The notes beneath the pieces were generated by a model. That model did not search any database, had not been told where the DNA came from, and saw nothing but the letters and a program-made list of their open reading frames with translations. A DNA stretch of 64,000 bases, from assembly GCF_001640805.2 (NCBI RefSeq), contig NC_066850.1, positions 12,711,329-12,775,328 of the forward strand, in the 5' to 3' direction. The translations under genes were made by a program, and so were the position numbers. Of this stretch, positions 11,321 through 23,374 are shown one piece after another (the first letter of the stretch is position 1; each line of letters opens with the position of its first letter). The stretch is from Lates calcarifer. Lineage: Eukaryota; Chordata; Actinopteri; Centropomidae.

Positions 11321-14300
11321 AAATCCTTTTTCCACTCTAAGTCAAACTTTTCCAACCAAACAGATTACAGTACTGTACCAACATCGACTTTACATTATCA
11401 ATGGTGTTGTTGTAATCGTCAACAACATTATGTGAAATTTGACAATAACTTTGGCCCAGGAACATTCCATGACTTTAATTAAAAGGCTGTGCTTGAATCA
11501 GATAAAAGTGCCAATAATCAAATCTTGCAGTTACATAAACCTGACTCAGCGTGTTTCTGTGTGTTCATGTGCTTCTAACTTGGTGTGCACTGTTTCAAAC
11601 TTAACCAAGGCTGAAGAGTCTGCTGTTTCCAAAATATCACAAGAGCCGCATGTGGAACCACAAACAGTAATTGTGTGTCTGAGGGTTTTACAGTGTTGCG
11701 CCAACAAGCAGGACTGAACAAAAACCATTCAGTAATAATTTATTTCAAACTTAAAGATAAACTCACAGAATCCAAAATCAATAAGATTATCTGTCGATGC
11801 AGCTGGTGAGATCTGATCTGGTAAAAAAAAAAAAAATAAGAGTAATAAATTGCCCTTTTGTTGGATTTTAATCAATCTAAGCCTTCAGTTAACTGTAACC
11901 AGGTGTTACGCACCTTTGTCAGATACTGATACAGATACTGGGTTTTAGTATCAAAGTTCAGTCTGTCGATAGGATTACACTCTGTTGGCAGTTTATTAAG
12001 TTGATTATTATTATACATTGACTGTTTGCAGCATTTGAACTTTTACAACAGGACCTGCAGGATCCATAACTGTGAAGAGTTAAACTTAATACTTACAAAT
12101 TTATTCAACAGTTGCCCTTCAACTCAACTGAAATTATTCACAAAAGACCCTGAGAGATATTAATTCTTGTCTGTGTTCTGGCGGCAGAATGATGCGACCT
12201 TTAAACTCACAAGCTGCAGAAAAATGCATGAATGAAATATGTGACAAAGAAAGGAATAAATGGCTAAAGGCAAATCATGACTGGATACATTAATGAATTA
12301 GAGCAATACAGGGATTTCTATTTTTATCGTACTTGGCAGACATCTGCAGCCAAACCAAACACATCCATAAAACTGTATTAAACCGGGGTTTGAGTCAAAT
12401 GATTTCTGTATTTAATTAAAGATTTCAGATAAAACCATTGTGAATTTCTGTATTACAGCATCACGGAGGTAGCAGCAGTACAACAGACTCAATTAATAAA
12501 ATATAAGTTTGGGGGAAAATACAAAAATATGTATTAAATTTTGTGTGAACTGAAGACGCTTCATTACAACTGTGGTTAACTTTCTGCATCACAATAATGA
12601 GCTTTGAAAACAGAGTTTTGTTGATATGAGGTGGCTCAAAATCCAGACACAAGGCTGAAATAACCTTAAACTGATAACCAGAACCTGCCTCAGCATACAG
12701 GTAGGATTCTCACCACAGAAACATCAAGCTAATGTTCTGCTGCAACACACAGTAAACCACCTGAGCCACCCAAAATATGAACATACAGGAGCTGAAACTC
12801 CACCACAGCTGGTACTGGACATATCTTAGGATACCAGCTGGACAGACTGAGGTCCTACTGGGGACACTAGTGCTGCACCTGAGGTGGCAGACGACCAACT
12901 ACCAGAATAGAGAAGATAAAGAAGCTGACTGATGGCTGATGGCTCCGGATGTGTCACATGGTCATGTTTATAATTTTCCAGAGAAGGAGTTTCTTCTCAT
13001 GATCCTGTATGTCTAATAATAGTGGCATGTGGTTAAAAAAGGTACACAATGCTAGGATCTGTGTCACAGACAAATTTACTTTTAAACGATAAATGTACAG
13101 GTTTCCAGGAAGTGGATTTATTTAAAAATACTGAAAATGTGTGTATATAAGCTATTATGATGTTGTGGTGTGTTTTCTTTCCCCGCTGATGCCTGTATAT
13201 CCTCCGTTTTCTTTGGCAAACAGGAAACAAGTCTGCAGGCAGCAATTGCAAACACAAGCTGAACCGGAAACTGTTGGGTTGGGTTGCATAAAGTCGGTAT
13301 TAACAATGCATAGAAAACGAGCATGAAATCCACCTGCACACTTACTCACAGGGCCATACTGTACAGACGTGAATTATAAACAAAACCAGTCACATAATCA
13401 TTAATCTACAGATATATAGAAGTACAGAGAGTGCAGATTCTGTTTGTGCAGGCAGTGACCCAACAAACCAGCTGAGCTCATGATTTGCGCGTGCCTCTCT
13501 TTTTCGTAACTCAGCGTCTCTCCCTCCACCACCTCATCTGTCACCTCTGACTCCTGACACCTACACCATATGTCCTGTATGTTCTCATTTCTCAATGTGT
13601 GGATGATTCCACAGTTGGAGAATGTTCAGCTGAGAATCTTTAAGTGCCTTCTTTTTTATTCTTCCTCCATATGAGGTTGTTTTTGCGCTGTGTGTTCAGA
13701 GGTTGAGGAAGTGCTGAAAATGACCTTTTGAGAGCCTCTTTGTTATTATTTATGTGTCCATTCATGTTAAGAGCCTTTTTTATTTTTTGACAGCTTTAAA
13801 TATGATGTTTAACCTATTGGACACTCAAGGATTTTAGAGAATAAGACTCTTTCCCATAACACACACACTGTACATGCAATAACAATACCTACTGCAGCAG
13901 ATCGACACTAAATATACGCTGGGAAGTTTCCTGTGGCTGAATGTGCTCAAACCCAGAGCCACTTATTCTTTTGACACGATTGCCTTTTCTCACTGAGGAA
14001 TGCGTGATATACATCAGATAATGTGGACGGAGAATTCTTTTCACTAATATAACAAGAAGCTCAGCCTTTTTTAAAACTTCTTCATCTTGTCCTGTGTTCT
14101 GGTCCTGTCTCTGCTGAACTACTGGCCACACTGCCTCTACGATTTCAGGCGGAACTGCACTGTTTCGGCCATCCCTAAGCTTTCAGAAAACATGCACAAA
14201 TACAGAAAACTTAACCCAGAGTACAGACAGAAGACTCAGTCCGTGTCCATATACATATCTTCCAACATTTAGTCCACTGTCTGACTCAGGTACATGAATA

Positions 14301-16795
14301 AATCTAGCGAGCCCCAATTCATATCCAGGTCACAAAAGTATCAGTAGAAAAGAATTGTTTGGTTGGATTTTGCCAGACCTAGTTTAACTTCTGTAGAGGG
14401 TGGATGTGTGAGTCCATCAGAGGCATCTCTGTTCATTTCAGTTCTCACTCTCACTGCTGTATTTCCTCTTTCTCTGCCTCTCTGGCTCCTAATTTTGCCC
14501 CAAGGACTGCTGTTGATTCAGTGTTAAATTACTGCAGCATTGAACTGTCCAAACTGGACCCAAGGAGAAAACAGAGAAGCCCAGCAGACTGATTGGGATA
14601 ATGTTTAGTTAATAGTAAGAGCCAACCTCAGAGGGGCAATAAAGGGGAATTTATTTACAGTCTCACTGCAGGAAATGGCCACATCTGTGAGTCCTGATAG
14701 TGCAGTAGATCAATACCAATGATCCACCTGGAACAGATGCTGGTACCTCTGGCTCAGGAAAACCCACATAATCTATTTGGGAACAAAAACTCACCCACCT
14801 AATGATGATGGAGACACTCATCACCCGTAGGCATCAGTGAACACATGATTCAGCTGCAGCAAAATGGTGTGAAGTGATTAAAGTGGGGGCCAGGAAAATG
14901 TTGATTTGCTGCAATAATTCAGATACAGTCCACGTTCACCCAGAACCAAGTTAATGTTTGCTTATATTCCTGTAATGAATATCAGCTTAAATATCAGTAT
15001 AATTAAACATTAAGTTGACGTGCAAAGTCTTCATTTGTGTAAACAGAAGTAAACTGTTTTGTCTATATTTTTTAATATATCTCAGAAATTTAAGTATGCT
15101 GAATTTGCTATTAGTGGTTCTGTTTTGCTATGTGACATTAGATGTACAAACAAACACTGCGGACTCTGAAGAAAAATTAAATATAGGGTGATTCGTAGGC
15201 AGGTTCTGCTGTGGTTCACTTCCTGTCCTATTAGTAGGTATAATTACGAAATCAGATTATTATATGATATTATTGATAATAAGATAAAAGGTTATAATTA
15301 TGAGAAAAGCTTTCTTATAATAAGAATTAGTATTAACTCGGAAAAGTTCCAAATAGTCCTCCAAGCATCGTGTGTTGTGTGTGTTTTATGTCTGTATAAA
15401 ACCAAACAAAGCGGAAAAGCATGTATTCTTTAACCCTGGTGACATAACTGTTTAAAAAACAGAAAACGAAAGTGCGACTGTGATTAAATGCCTGTTTTGA
15501 ACATGTGCCCTTTCCCATGTGTGCCAGTATCTGAGCCCTTATCAGTGTGTACACCAGCCTGGGTTATGTATCATTATGATGTGAGTCAGACAAGTTTCAT
15601 AATCACAGAGTAATAAATCCATAACTCCTGACAGCCCTGACCATTACCCACCATTGTTTAACCACAATATTATGTAATGGTCTGCATCAGCAGCTGGCTC
15701 TGCCTCTGCACGACGACTTGACATGAAAAACACAGTCGGCCTCCGTGACTTCAAAATCCCTCTCTGCACTTGCGCCCCTTGCATATAGATTGCTCATTAA
15801 GATACTTAAGCTGTGGCCTTGTAAGGAAGCACATGCAACAAGTTATGGTTTGCTTTGCTCCGGTGCCAAAGGATGAAGTTGTGCCACAGAGAAGGAGGAC
15901 ACGGGGTCTCGCGAAGCAGCGACAAACACTGTTCTCATTCACTGATGGAAAACATGTACATGAAGCTCTCTGCTGCTGCAGCCATTGCATTGATAAGAAG
16001 CCAAACTACAGTAACTAACTTCCTGTTGTTTGCCCCTGCATGCACCTGTCAACTCGTACCTGCCCAAAGAAAAGTAGCTCAACCTGGCAACACTGGGGGC
16101 AGAGAATTTGGGGGTGAGAATTTGAATCATATATCGAGCTACATCTCAGAGTCTCAGCTCAAAGCTGGATCAGACTATCACTGGGGCATAGATGGAAAAT
16201 TCAACATACGGTATGTACTTGTGGACAGGATTAAATCACTGACCAGTGCAGATGATATTAAAATCACCTCCACCTCTACAGAGAAATAAATCCAGCCTAA
16301 GTGAACAGTCTTTGTGACTCTTTCTTTGAGTTAAGCTCTTTAATTTAGAATCAGATCACACAAACACAACAACAGTAGATCATTTAAAATTGTTTTTTCT
16401 CTGTTACTCATGTAAAATTAAGTCACTGATTTGTTGTGACATTTGAACTTTGAGGAATTCACTGAGGCGAAGGACAAAAGATAGGAATGTTTGACGAATG
16501 TATCTACCCACGGGAGTTTTCCACGTCTGTCTGAGCGAGGCGGCAGTTTGTTTCCTCATTCAGTGCTGAGAAAACATGTGCCACGTCTGAGGTCATCGGG
16601 TTATCGCCGCATAAACACATTAGGGCTGCTCAGACTCGCTCAGACCTCCACACACACAGACGGCATGTCACGGTCAGAATGAATGGAAGGTTAAATCAAT
16701 ACTCAGGTGGGGGAGGGGCCTTAATCAGATGCTAATTAGATGTTTTGTCCAGGTATTAAGTAATAAATCAATCAGCTGAAAATAGATAAATAATG

Positions 16796-17283
16796 AACTC
16801 TGAACTGAAATGTGGTTTAATGGTGCATATTACCCATGATCCCCAGCATCTGGAGCAGGAAGTAATGTCACTGTTACAGACACATCAAACTATAATTCTT
16901 GATATTTTCAAAGTTTCCTGGCTGGATATCAGAGATGAGCGCTGGTTTTTAATGACTTCAGAGTCTTTTTAACTGATCTACAGTTCAGCATTACTCTTGA
17001 ACTTGCTGGACCTGATTCCAGCAGTTTAAGCTGCTGACTGTCACTCAGTTAGAGGGAGATCATACCTGCTCACCACAGTTACACAGAACAAGAACAGGTG
17101 TTCAGGGAGCAGAGTGGGAATGACAGAGGCTCCATTCTCCCCGTTACAAGTCAGCGAACCGTCACAGTGATTCTGAAGTTGTTACTTTAAGGTAAAAAAG
17201 TTAAATAATGTTGCTTTGAAGATTTGTGTTTTCAGTAGGAACCAATGGAAGGATGTACATATTGTTAGTTTTGGTCTTCAGGG
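16796..17283 (-). repeat. Interspersed repeat copy, left of avpr1a
   Basis: Reverse-complement match over about 480 bp to 22641-23116. Diagnostic strings here include ATCTGGAGCAGGAAGTAATG, TAGAGGGAGATCATACCTGC and GGAAGGATGTACATATTGTT. The inner part near 17191-17219 ends in a TTACTTTAAGGTAAAAAAGT / ATGTTGCTTTGAA sequence matching the terminal motif of the other copy. Compared with that copy it appears truncated at its left end. Confidence 0.7.
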
Positions 17284-17880
17284 GATTTGCATGGGATTAA
17301 TTGATTAATCAATTAATAACAAAATAACTGATTGAGTGATGACAAAAACAAGTTGCATCAAACCAAACAGATTTCTTGCTACTGTTCCTTCATCTTTTAT
17401 GGAGAATTATTTTACCCAGAATGAAAATTAAAAGAAAAGATGAGAAGTAAACTATTATTATATTTTGAGTAATAATGCAAAAGAAAACCCAGCAAAAAAA
17501 GAAAAGAAAAAAAGAAATGAGATGTTAAAATGACTGTGAGACTGCAAAATGTAAAATCCTGAAAATGAAAAATAAAGAATCTTAAATGCAAAAGCTTGAA
17601 AATGAAATCATACAGGAAAATATTAATTAAAAAAATAAGTTTATTCTTAAATAATCTCTCCTGCCTCCTTTTTAAAAACCTTTTTCCATTTGGCATTACA
17701 TCACTTATATTTTAATTTTAATTCTGGGTAAAAATCATCCTCAGAAAATCAAACCAAAAGTTAAAGTTGATGTATTTAGACTTTTTCTCTGTCCACACAT
17801 TCAGGAGATTCAGCAGAGATTCCTTCCAGCAGGCTCCACTATATCTGGTGTGTTGTTTAGTGGATGGAGGGAGGAGGAAA

Positions 17881-17900
17881 TGTGTGTGTGTGTGTGTGTG
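17881..17900 (+). repeat. (TG)10 microsatellite upstream of avpr1a
   Basis: Ten uninterrupted TG units, followed by a loose TG/G-rich tract to about 17960. It lies about 90 bp upstream of the TATA-like motif and 350 bp upstream of the avpr1a start codon. Confidence 0.9.
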
Positions 17901-17990
17901 CAGGGTTGGGCTGGATGTATGTGTGTATTGAGAGTGTGTTGGTGGGGGGGTGGAGGGCTGGTCTCTGGTCTAGTAACAGGGGCAGGAGCC

Positions 17991-17998
17991 TTTAAAAG
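17991..17998 (+). promoter_or_regulatory. TATA-like motif of avpr1a
   Basis: TTTAAAAG, in the only TATA-like context close upstream of the receptor gene, followed about 25-30 nt later by a GC-richer leader. This is inferred from position only. It would put transcription start near 18020-18025 and give a leader of about 225 nt. Confidence 0.35.
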
Positions 17999-18144
17999 AG
18001 GCTGAATCTGCAGCAGCGTAGCTCGGATTCAAACCAGGTGTTGCTGTGCGCCACCGGTGGAGAACTGATTGGATTTTCTTTTGTTTGTTTGTTTGTTGTC
18101 ACTCTACTCCTCGTGCATCCACCCTCCTCGTGATCATCCCGCGC

Positions 18145-18156
18145 ATGTTGGAGTAA
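18145..18156 (+). promoter_or_regulatory. Three-codon uORF in avpr1a leader
   Basis: ATG TTG GAG TAA lies 95 nt upstream of the receptor start codon. If the inferred transcription start near 18020 is right, it would be translated before the main frame and could lower receptor output. The ATG context (GCGCATGT) is weak. Confidence 0.35.
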
Positions 18157-18250
18157 TCGAGGAGTTTGACAGCCTCAGTCTCCGGTGGTGGTGACTGTTT
18201 ACGCACAAGCGGGCAGCCACCTCTGTGCGCCCTAAGGAGAAGCGGCCACC

Positions 18251-21200
18251 ATGCTCTTCACCTCGGAGAGCTCCTGCAACTTCACGGGCAGAAATTGCAC
18301 CGAAGGAATCAACGTAACGCAGCGACTGGAGACCGGCGCCGGAGCAGTGGCTGCCGGGAACATCAGCGGGGAGAAAAACGCCACCGACCCGTTCGGACGG
18401 AACGAAGAGGTGGCCAAGATCGAGATCACCGTCCTGAGCCTCGCGTTTCTCGCGGCCGTTGTGGGGAACCTGAGCGTGCTGCTGGCCATGTACAGGACCC
18501 GGCGGAAACCGTCGCGCATGCACCTGTTCATGAAGCACCTGAGCCTGGCGGACCTGGTGGTGGCCTTCTTCCAGGTGCTGCCGCAGCTCTGCTGGGAGAT
18601 CACCTTCCGCTTCTACGGGCCGGACTTTCTGTGCCGCATCGTGAAGCACCTGCAGGTGCTGGGCATGTTCGCCTCCACCTACATGATGGTGATGATGACC
18701 CTGGACCGCTACATCGCCATCTGCCACCCGCTGCAGACGATCCAGCAGCCAACGCAGCGCGCGTACATCATGATCGGCTCCACCTGGGCGTGCAGCCTGG
18801 TCCTCAGCACCCCGCAGTACTTCATCTTCTCCCTGAGCGAGGTGCACCCGGGCTCGGCCGTCTACGACTGCTGGGGACACTTTATGGAACCGTGGGGGCT
18901 GCGCGCGTACATCACCTGGTTCACTGCAGGGATCTTCCTCGTGCCTGTGGTCGTGCTCGTGCTCTGCTACGGATTCATCTGCCGCACAATCTGGATGAAC
19001 CTCAAATACAAGACCCGGAGGAAGAGCGCGGGCGCGGTGGCAGAGGCCACCAAGAACGGGATCCTGGGCAGGAACTCGGTCAGCAGCGTCAGCACCATCT
19101 CTCGCGCCAAATTACGCACGGTGAAGATGACTTTCGTGATCGTGGTGGCATACGTGGTGTGCTGGGCGCCTTTCTTCATCGTGCAGATGTGGTCAGTGTG
19201 GGACGAGACCTTCTCCTGGGACGGTGAGTTCCCTGCTCTGTCTGCTGAACCTGAGCCCGAGCTTCTCACGTTGTTTCATTTGAGTTAATGCCAAAGGTCT
19301 AGTGAGGAATAATCATCCAGTATTTAAAAAGAAAGATTACAAGTCTAAAATGTGTTTCTATTCTCCTCAGAGGAAGGTGTGGAGGATTATATTTTTATTT
19401 TATCCACACCCGAGCACATAAACACACCTTTAAAAACTGGTCAGCCTTTGATTTAACTCCAATCAGGAGGAATATTCTCCATGTTTGTGTTGTGCATCAT
19501 TATTTTTAGCCAGACTGAATGTTGGTTGGTCCAGACTGAAATGTCTCTACAACCATCAGACAGATCACCACGTAATTTTGTACAAACATTCATGGTCCCC
19601 AGAGGATAAACCCTGCAGCCTCTGACTTTTCATTCCTACCAGGATCAGGCTTTGAGCAACCCAGTGACACAGAGTATCTGCAGCTCTTGAAAAGTCTTAA
19701 TAGAACAGATATCATCAAAACAAAAAGGCAACATTAGGTGACATTAAAAAGTCCTACATTTCATCCATGTTTATTGTTCCTGACTGCCAACTTTTACATA
19801 AAGTAATATGGAGCTTAACTTGCTAATCCATCTCTCATTCATCCTTGCATTTTCTGCTGCTCATCCAACTTGTGTTGAATGATTATTTAATCATATTATT
19901 ATGGGGTACTGTTATAAAAAGCTGGGATGTTCTGACAAAAATGTGATATAAACGTGTTACATTACCTAATATGATGTGACCACAGGTATTAAACGGCATA
20001 TTTAGTATTTTAAAAAGTCTTACATTTAACTGTGGGTATGCTGCAGTTAACATATACTTTGATATAATTTGTAGAGTTGAGGCTGATGAGGATGTTGTTA
20101 GTTTTGTAGGTATGTGAGTTTCCAACTAAAATATTTCCACTTCTTCAAACTATTAGGGGTTATTAAATGTGGACCATCTCAAAAAAGTGGAAATACTTCA
20201 TGAATATGTCACTACACTGACTGTCCATGTTTGATTTTTAATTTAATGCCAAATATCTGCACTGCCAATTTATCTTTGGAGCAATTTCTGTTTTGTGTAA
20301 AAACTCTGAAAAAGTGGAAAATATTTCAGCTGGAAACTTTGCAAACTGTCCACAGAATAAATCAAGAAGGCAGGTTTAACACTCAGACATGTGCAGTCGG
20401 TGTGGTGTGACTTTCAGATGATGGAGGTGAGGATATGAATTTTTCCTTTCTAGCCTCAAAGTCAGAGTAAAGTCCCACCTCGTTCAGCCTGAAGGAGCTG
20501 CTCACCCACCTGAAGAATTTCATTATGGCTTTCAGAGAGAGTTTTACTGACACACGAGAGTCCAAATGCTCCTGTCAGAGCTTTTTGAGCCTGACATTTC
20601 CAAAGGAACACTAAGTTCTTGTCCCTGTTTCACATTGAAAAACAGTCAAAACCGGACAGCGCCAGCAGCTTAAATCCAAAAACCGAAAAGTATTTGTCAA
20701 AAACATTCATTTCTGTGAGCACTGAAGTGAAAATTTCACCAGCTCCTCAGGGTGGGTCACAGGGGTTAAAACAGTTAAAACTACAACTAACAAGAACATC
20801 TGAAGTTCACAGGGAGAATGAAAGATTTTTTTAAAGGTGTTATTTCCAGGCAAGTGGGACTTTGTAACTGTTCACTGTTCAGATTGGGGAGTTTAAGGTG
20901 AACCAATCCAATTATTTGCTGGCCTGAATGTGGAAGAGTTTTTTTGTGTTTGGTTGTAAGGGCATGGTACGAGGCTGAAATATTGATTCTATCATACCCT
21001 TTTACACCGAAATTAGCAGATACATGCTGTTTTTTTAAACGTGGGTAAGTTCTTTTCTCATTGCCAGTAAATGAGTTTTACAAACGTGTTGCATGTGAGG
21101 AACAAAATCACTGTTGTTGTCATTGTTCCCATAGGCTGTAAATGACAATAAATGTTCCTTGCCATTTACCCCCCACCTGAGCGCTCTCAGAGGCAACAAA

Positions 21201-21845
21201 ATCTTGAGTTTGCAGGGTCTCACAAACTGTTAAATAACCATTTAGTCTAATTAAAATTCAATATCCTGTCATCAATTTATTTACCCCCCATCAGTCACAG
21301 AGGACTGTGGGTCTGGTTCTCTGTCAGCAGCATTTGTAAGAAAGAGAATAAAACAAGCTGGAGTCCAAGTGACTCCACTGATTACACGAGAGGCTCAAAC
21401 TGGGGCTGAGAATAAACATTTAGCAGTTAACATGGTCAGTGACTCAGAGCTACAGTACAACTCCCCCAAGAGAAAGAGTAAACACTTCAGATTAGTTGTT
21501 GACATCTCTGAGCGTGCCTCATAAATCTCTGTTGCCTCATGGTTCTGTTTTACCCCCGCAGACTCTGAGAACACCGCCGTGACTCTCTCCGCCCTGCTCG
21601 CCAGCCTCAACAGCTGCTGCAACCCCTGGATTTACATGATCTTCAGCGGTCACCTCCTCTCAGACTTCGCCGGCAGCCTGCCGTGCTGCCGCCGGCTGAG
21701 GAACAAGTTCAGCCACCAGGACTCGGACAGCAGCATCCGCCGGACCACGCTGCTGTCCCGCCTGCAGGGTCCACGCCTCTCAGAGCCGTTCAGAGACCTC
21801 AATCCCGTCCCTAAAAACTGCTCGCAGATCCCGTCTGCGTCCTGA
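18251..21845 (+). CDS. avpr1a: Vasotocin/vasopressin receptor V1a type, complete, 2 exons
   Basis: Class A GPCR for arginine vasotocin, the fish vasopressin; the family couples to Gq/11 and calcium release. Exons 18251-19223 and 21562-21845 (donor GTGAGT, acceptor CCCCGCAG, phase 1) give 418 residues. The intron lies between TM6 and TM7, as in mammalian AVPR1A. Visible features: five N-glycosylation sequons (N10, N15, N21, N37, N43), TM1 with GN (72-73), TM2 LSLAD (D101), conserved C128 and C207, DRY at 152-154, an '[16 protein letters not shown]' segment entering TM6, CWAP at 304-307, NPWIY at 345-349, and a C366-C367 pair fit for palmitoylation. Start is GCCACCATG, a near-ideal Kozak context. 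V1a is favoured over V1b and oxytocin receptor by the 'MWSVWD...[18 protein letters not shown]' region and by C12orf56 nearby. Which teleost V1a paralogue (aa or ab) is unresolved. The first exon is strikingly GC-rich against AT-rich flanks. Confidence 0.93.
19224..21561 (+). other. avpr1a: Intron of avpr1a
   Basis: A 2.3 kb phase-1 intron, GTGAGT...CCCCGCAG. It contains a partial interspersed repeat copy (19525-19640) and a possible repeat fragment near 19830-19875. I see no other gene inside it. Confidence 0.85.
19525..19640 (+). repeat. Partial copy of the 9230-9500 repeat
   Basis: GTCTCTACAACCATCAGACA, ATTTTGTACAAACATTCATG and GTCCCCAGAGGATAAACCCT align in order with the 9230-9500 copy but are more diverged. 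Confidence 0.45.
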
Positions 21846-22640
21846 CGACCGGAGACACCATCTACGATATGTGTGTGTCTGCTGAGCTAAGGCAACGCAG
21901 AAAACATGAACTGGTTTAATCTGCTGGTTTGCAGCAGTGAGAGGAGGTATGATCTCATCTGAGGGTGTGGTCACACCTACAGTTTGTTCTCTTTGGTCTT
22001 GATCCAGAGTGGAGAAGTTTACTCAGTGAACGTACTCGACATTGGTTTGAAAAAGAGTTTTACTAACTCCTTTCAGTCTGCCAGGTTGAAGCTTTTGGGG
22101 TTTAAAACCAAATCCAGTCACTTTAACTTCAGCTGTTTGCATGATTGGTCTTGTCTGTGCCCTTTGCTGTGATTAAGTGTCAAACGTATGAAATGTGGCT
22201 GTATACGAGCATCTGTCCACGCTGAGATTCATTATGTGGCGCATGAGGAAACTGCTGGCTGTCATATGTCAACATACATGTTTTTAAGGGGTTGTTTCCT
22301 GTAGATATTGAGATTACAGTCTGACTCCTAATGACCTCTACTAGAGGAGGAAATAGACCATCAGCTGTTTGAATGGAGGTGCTCTCCAAACCGGAACTAT
22401 AGGAGTAAATAAACTCTTTACACTGAGAATAAACTGCCATATTTGGTTTGAATGCAAACCAAATCTTATATTGGTGTATAAACTGCAGTAAGTATGCACG
22501 TGGCTGAACATGCTTCACATTTAATGCACAATTCTGTATATTTTCCTGGAGATTTGGTATGATTTTTAAATGCCTGAGGTGAGTTTACAAGCTTATTGTT
22601 TAAGAGATTTAAAGGATAATACTGGTGTTAATCTGCGATT
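21846..22640 (+). other. avpr1a: Probable 3' UTR and downstream flank of avpr1a
   Basis: No further coding frame. Candidate polyadenylation hexamers AATAAA occur at 22408-22413 and 22428-22433, which would give a 3' UTR of about 600 nt. Choice between these and later sites (for example near 23449) cannot be made from sequence alone. Confidence 0.4.
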
Positions 22641-23258
22641 CCCATGAAAAGACCAAAACTAACAATGTGTACATCCTTCCATCTGTTCATGCTAAAAACA
22701 TAAATCTTTAAAGCAACATTATGTAACTATTTTACCTTGAAATAACAGCTTCAGAATCATGAGAATGGAGCCTCTGTCATTCCCACTCTGCTCTCTGAAC
22801 ACCTGCTCCTGCTCTGTGTAACTGTGGTGAGCAGGTGTGATCTCCCTCTAACTGAGTGACAGTCAGCAGCTTAAACTGCTGGAATCAGGTCCAGAAAGTT
22901 CAAGAGTAATGCTGAACTGTAGATCAGTTAAAAAGACTCTGAAGTCATTAAAAACCAGCTTTCATCTCTGATATCCAGCCAGGAAACTCTGAAAATATCA
23001 AGAATTATACACAGAGTTTGGTGTGTTTGTTACAGAGACATCACTTCCTGCTCCAGGAGCCGGGGATCATGCGTAATATACACCGTTCGGTCATGTTTCA
23101 GTTCAGAGAGTGGGAATACACAGTTAGGAGCTTCAGTCAACAGATTGATAAGCTTTGTTTTCTGTACCTGAACTCCACTCAGACTCCAACAGGATTAATT
23201 ACCACTCCTGGCTGCAGGGGGCGCTGCTGCAACAAGTTACATGTTGTGTTGCTTTAAA
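22641..23258 (+). mobile_element. Interspersed repeat with inverted ends, right of avpr1a
   Basis: Bases 22641-23116 match the reverse complement of 16796-17283. Inside, TTTAAAGCAACATTATGTAA near 22709 and GTTACATGTTGTGTTGCTTT near 23236 are imperfect inverted copies of each other, as expected of a non-autonomous DNA transposon. Homology to the left copy extends about 60 bp outside the left inverted end, so the true boundaries are uncertain. A GGGGGCGCTG motif sits near the right end. No transposase. Confidence 0.5.
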
Positions 23259-23351
23259 ATCACCTCACACATACAGTATGTAGTTCTTTTTGGTCTGGCT
23301 GGCCAGGGTCTCAGTAACATATGTCAAGCTCATTTGCAGTATTTCTCACAC

Positions 23352-23374
23352 CACACACACACACACACACACAC
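23352..23374 (+). repeat. (CA)n microsatellite
   Basis: Uninterrupted AC/CA dinucleotide run of about 11-12 units. Confidence 0.9.

Larger units (their letters stand above)
1893..17880. other. 16 kb gene-poor, repeat-rich region
   Basis: No recognisable gene on either strand. It contains interspersed repeat copies (2525-2705, 3187-3500, 5990-6345, 8335-8645, 8835-8905, 9230-9500, 16796-17283), a low-complexity TAGCTAAA/GGATAAA-rich tract (about 10905-11320), poly-purine and poly-pyrimidine runs (for example 2700-2731), and one weak coding-like frame at 13889-14174. The rest is AT-rich sequence in which I see no structure. The rightmost part should include upstream regulatory DNA of avpr1a, but I cannot delimit elements. 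Confidence 0.5.

Noticed and set aside
15855..16289. 144-codon plus-strand open frame overlapping an 82-codon frame
   Set aside because: No domain or family resemblance; overlapping frames are also open, so an absence of stops is not specific. I could not exclude it fully without a homology search.
18166..19227. A 353-codon plus-strand frame and a 248-codon minus-strand frame (18134-18880) over avpr1a exon 1
   Set aside because: Both are shadow frames. The GC-rich exon has few stops in any frame, and only the 18251 frame carries the GPCR motifs.
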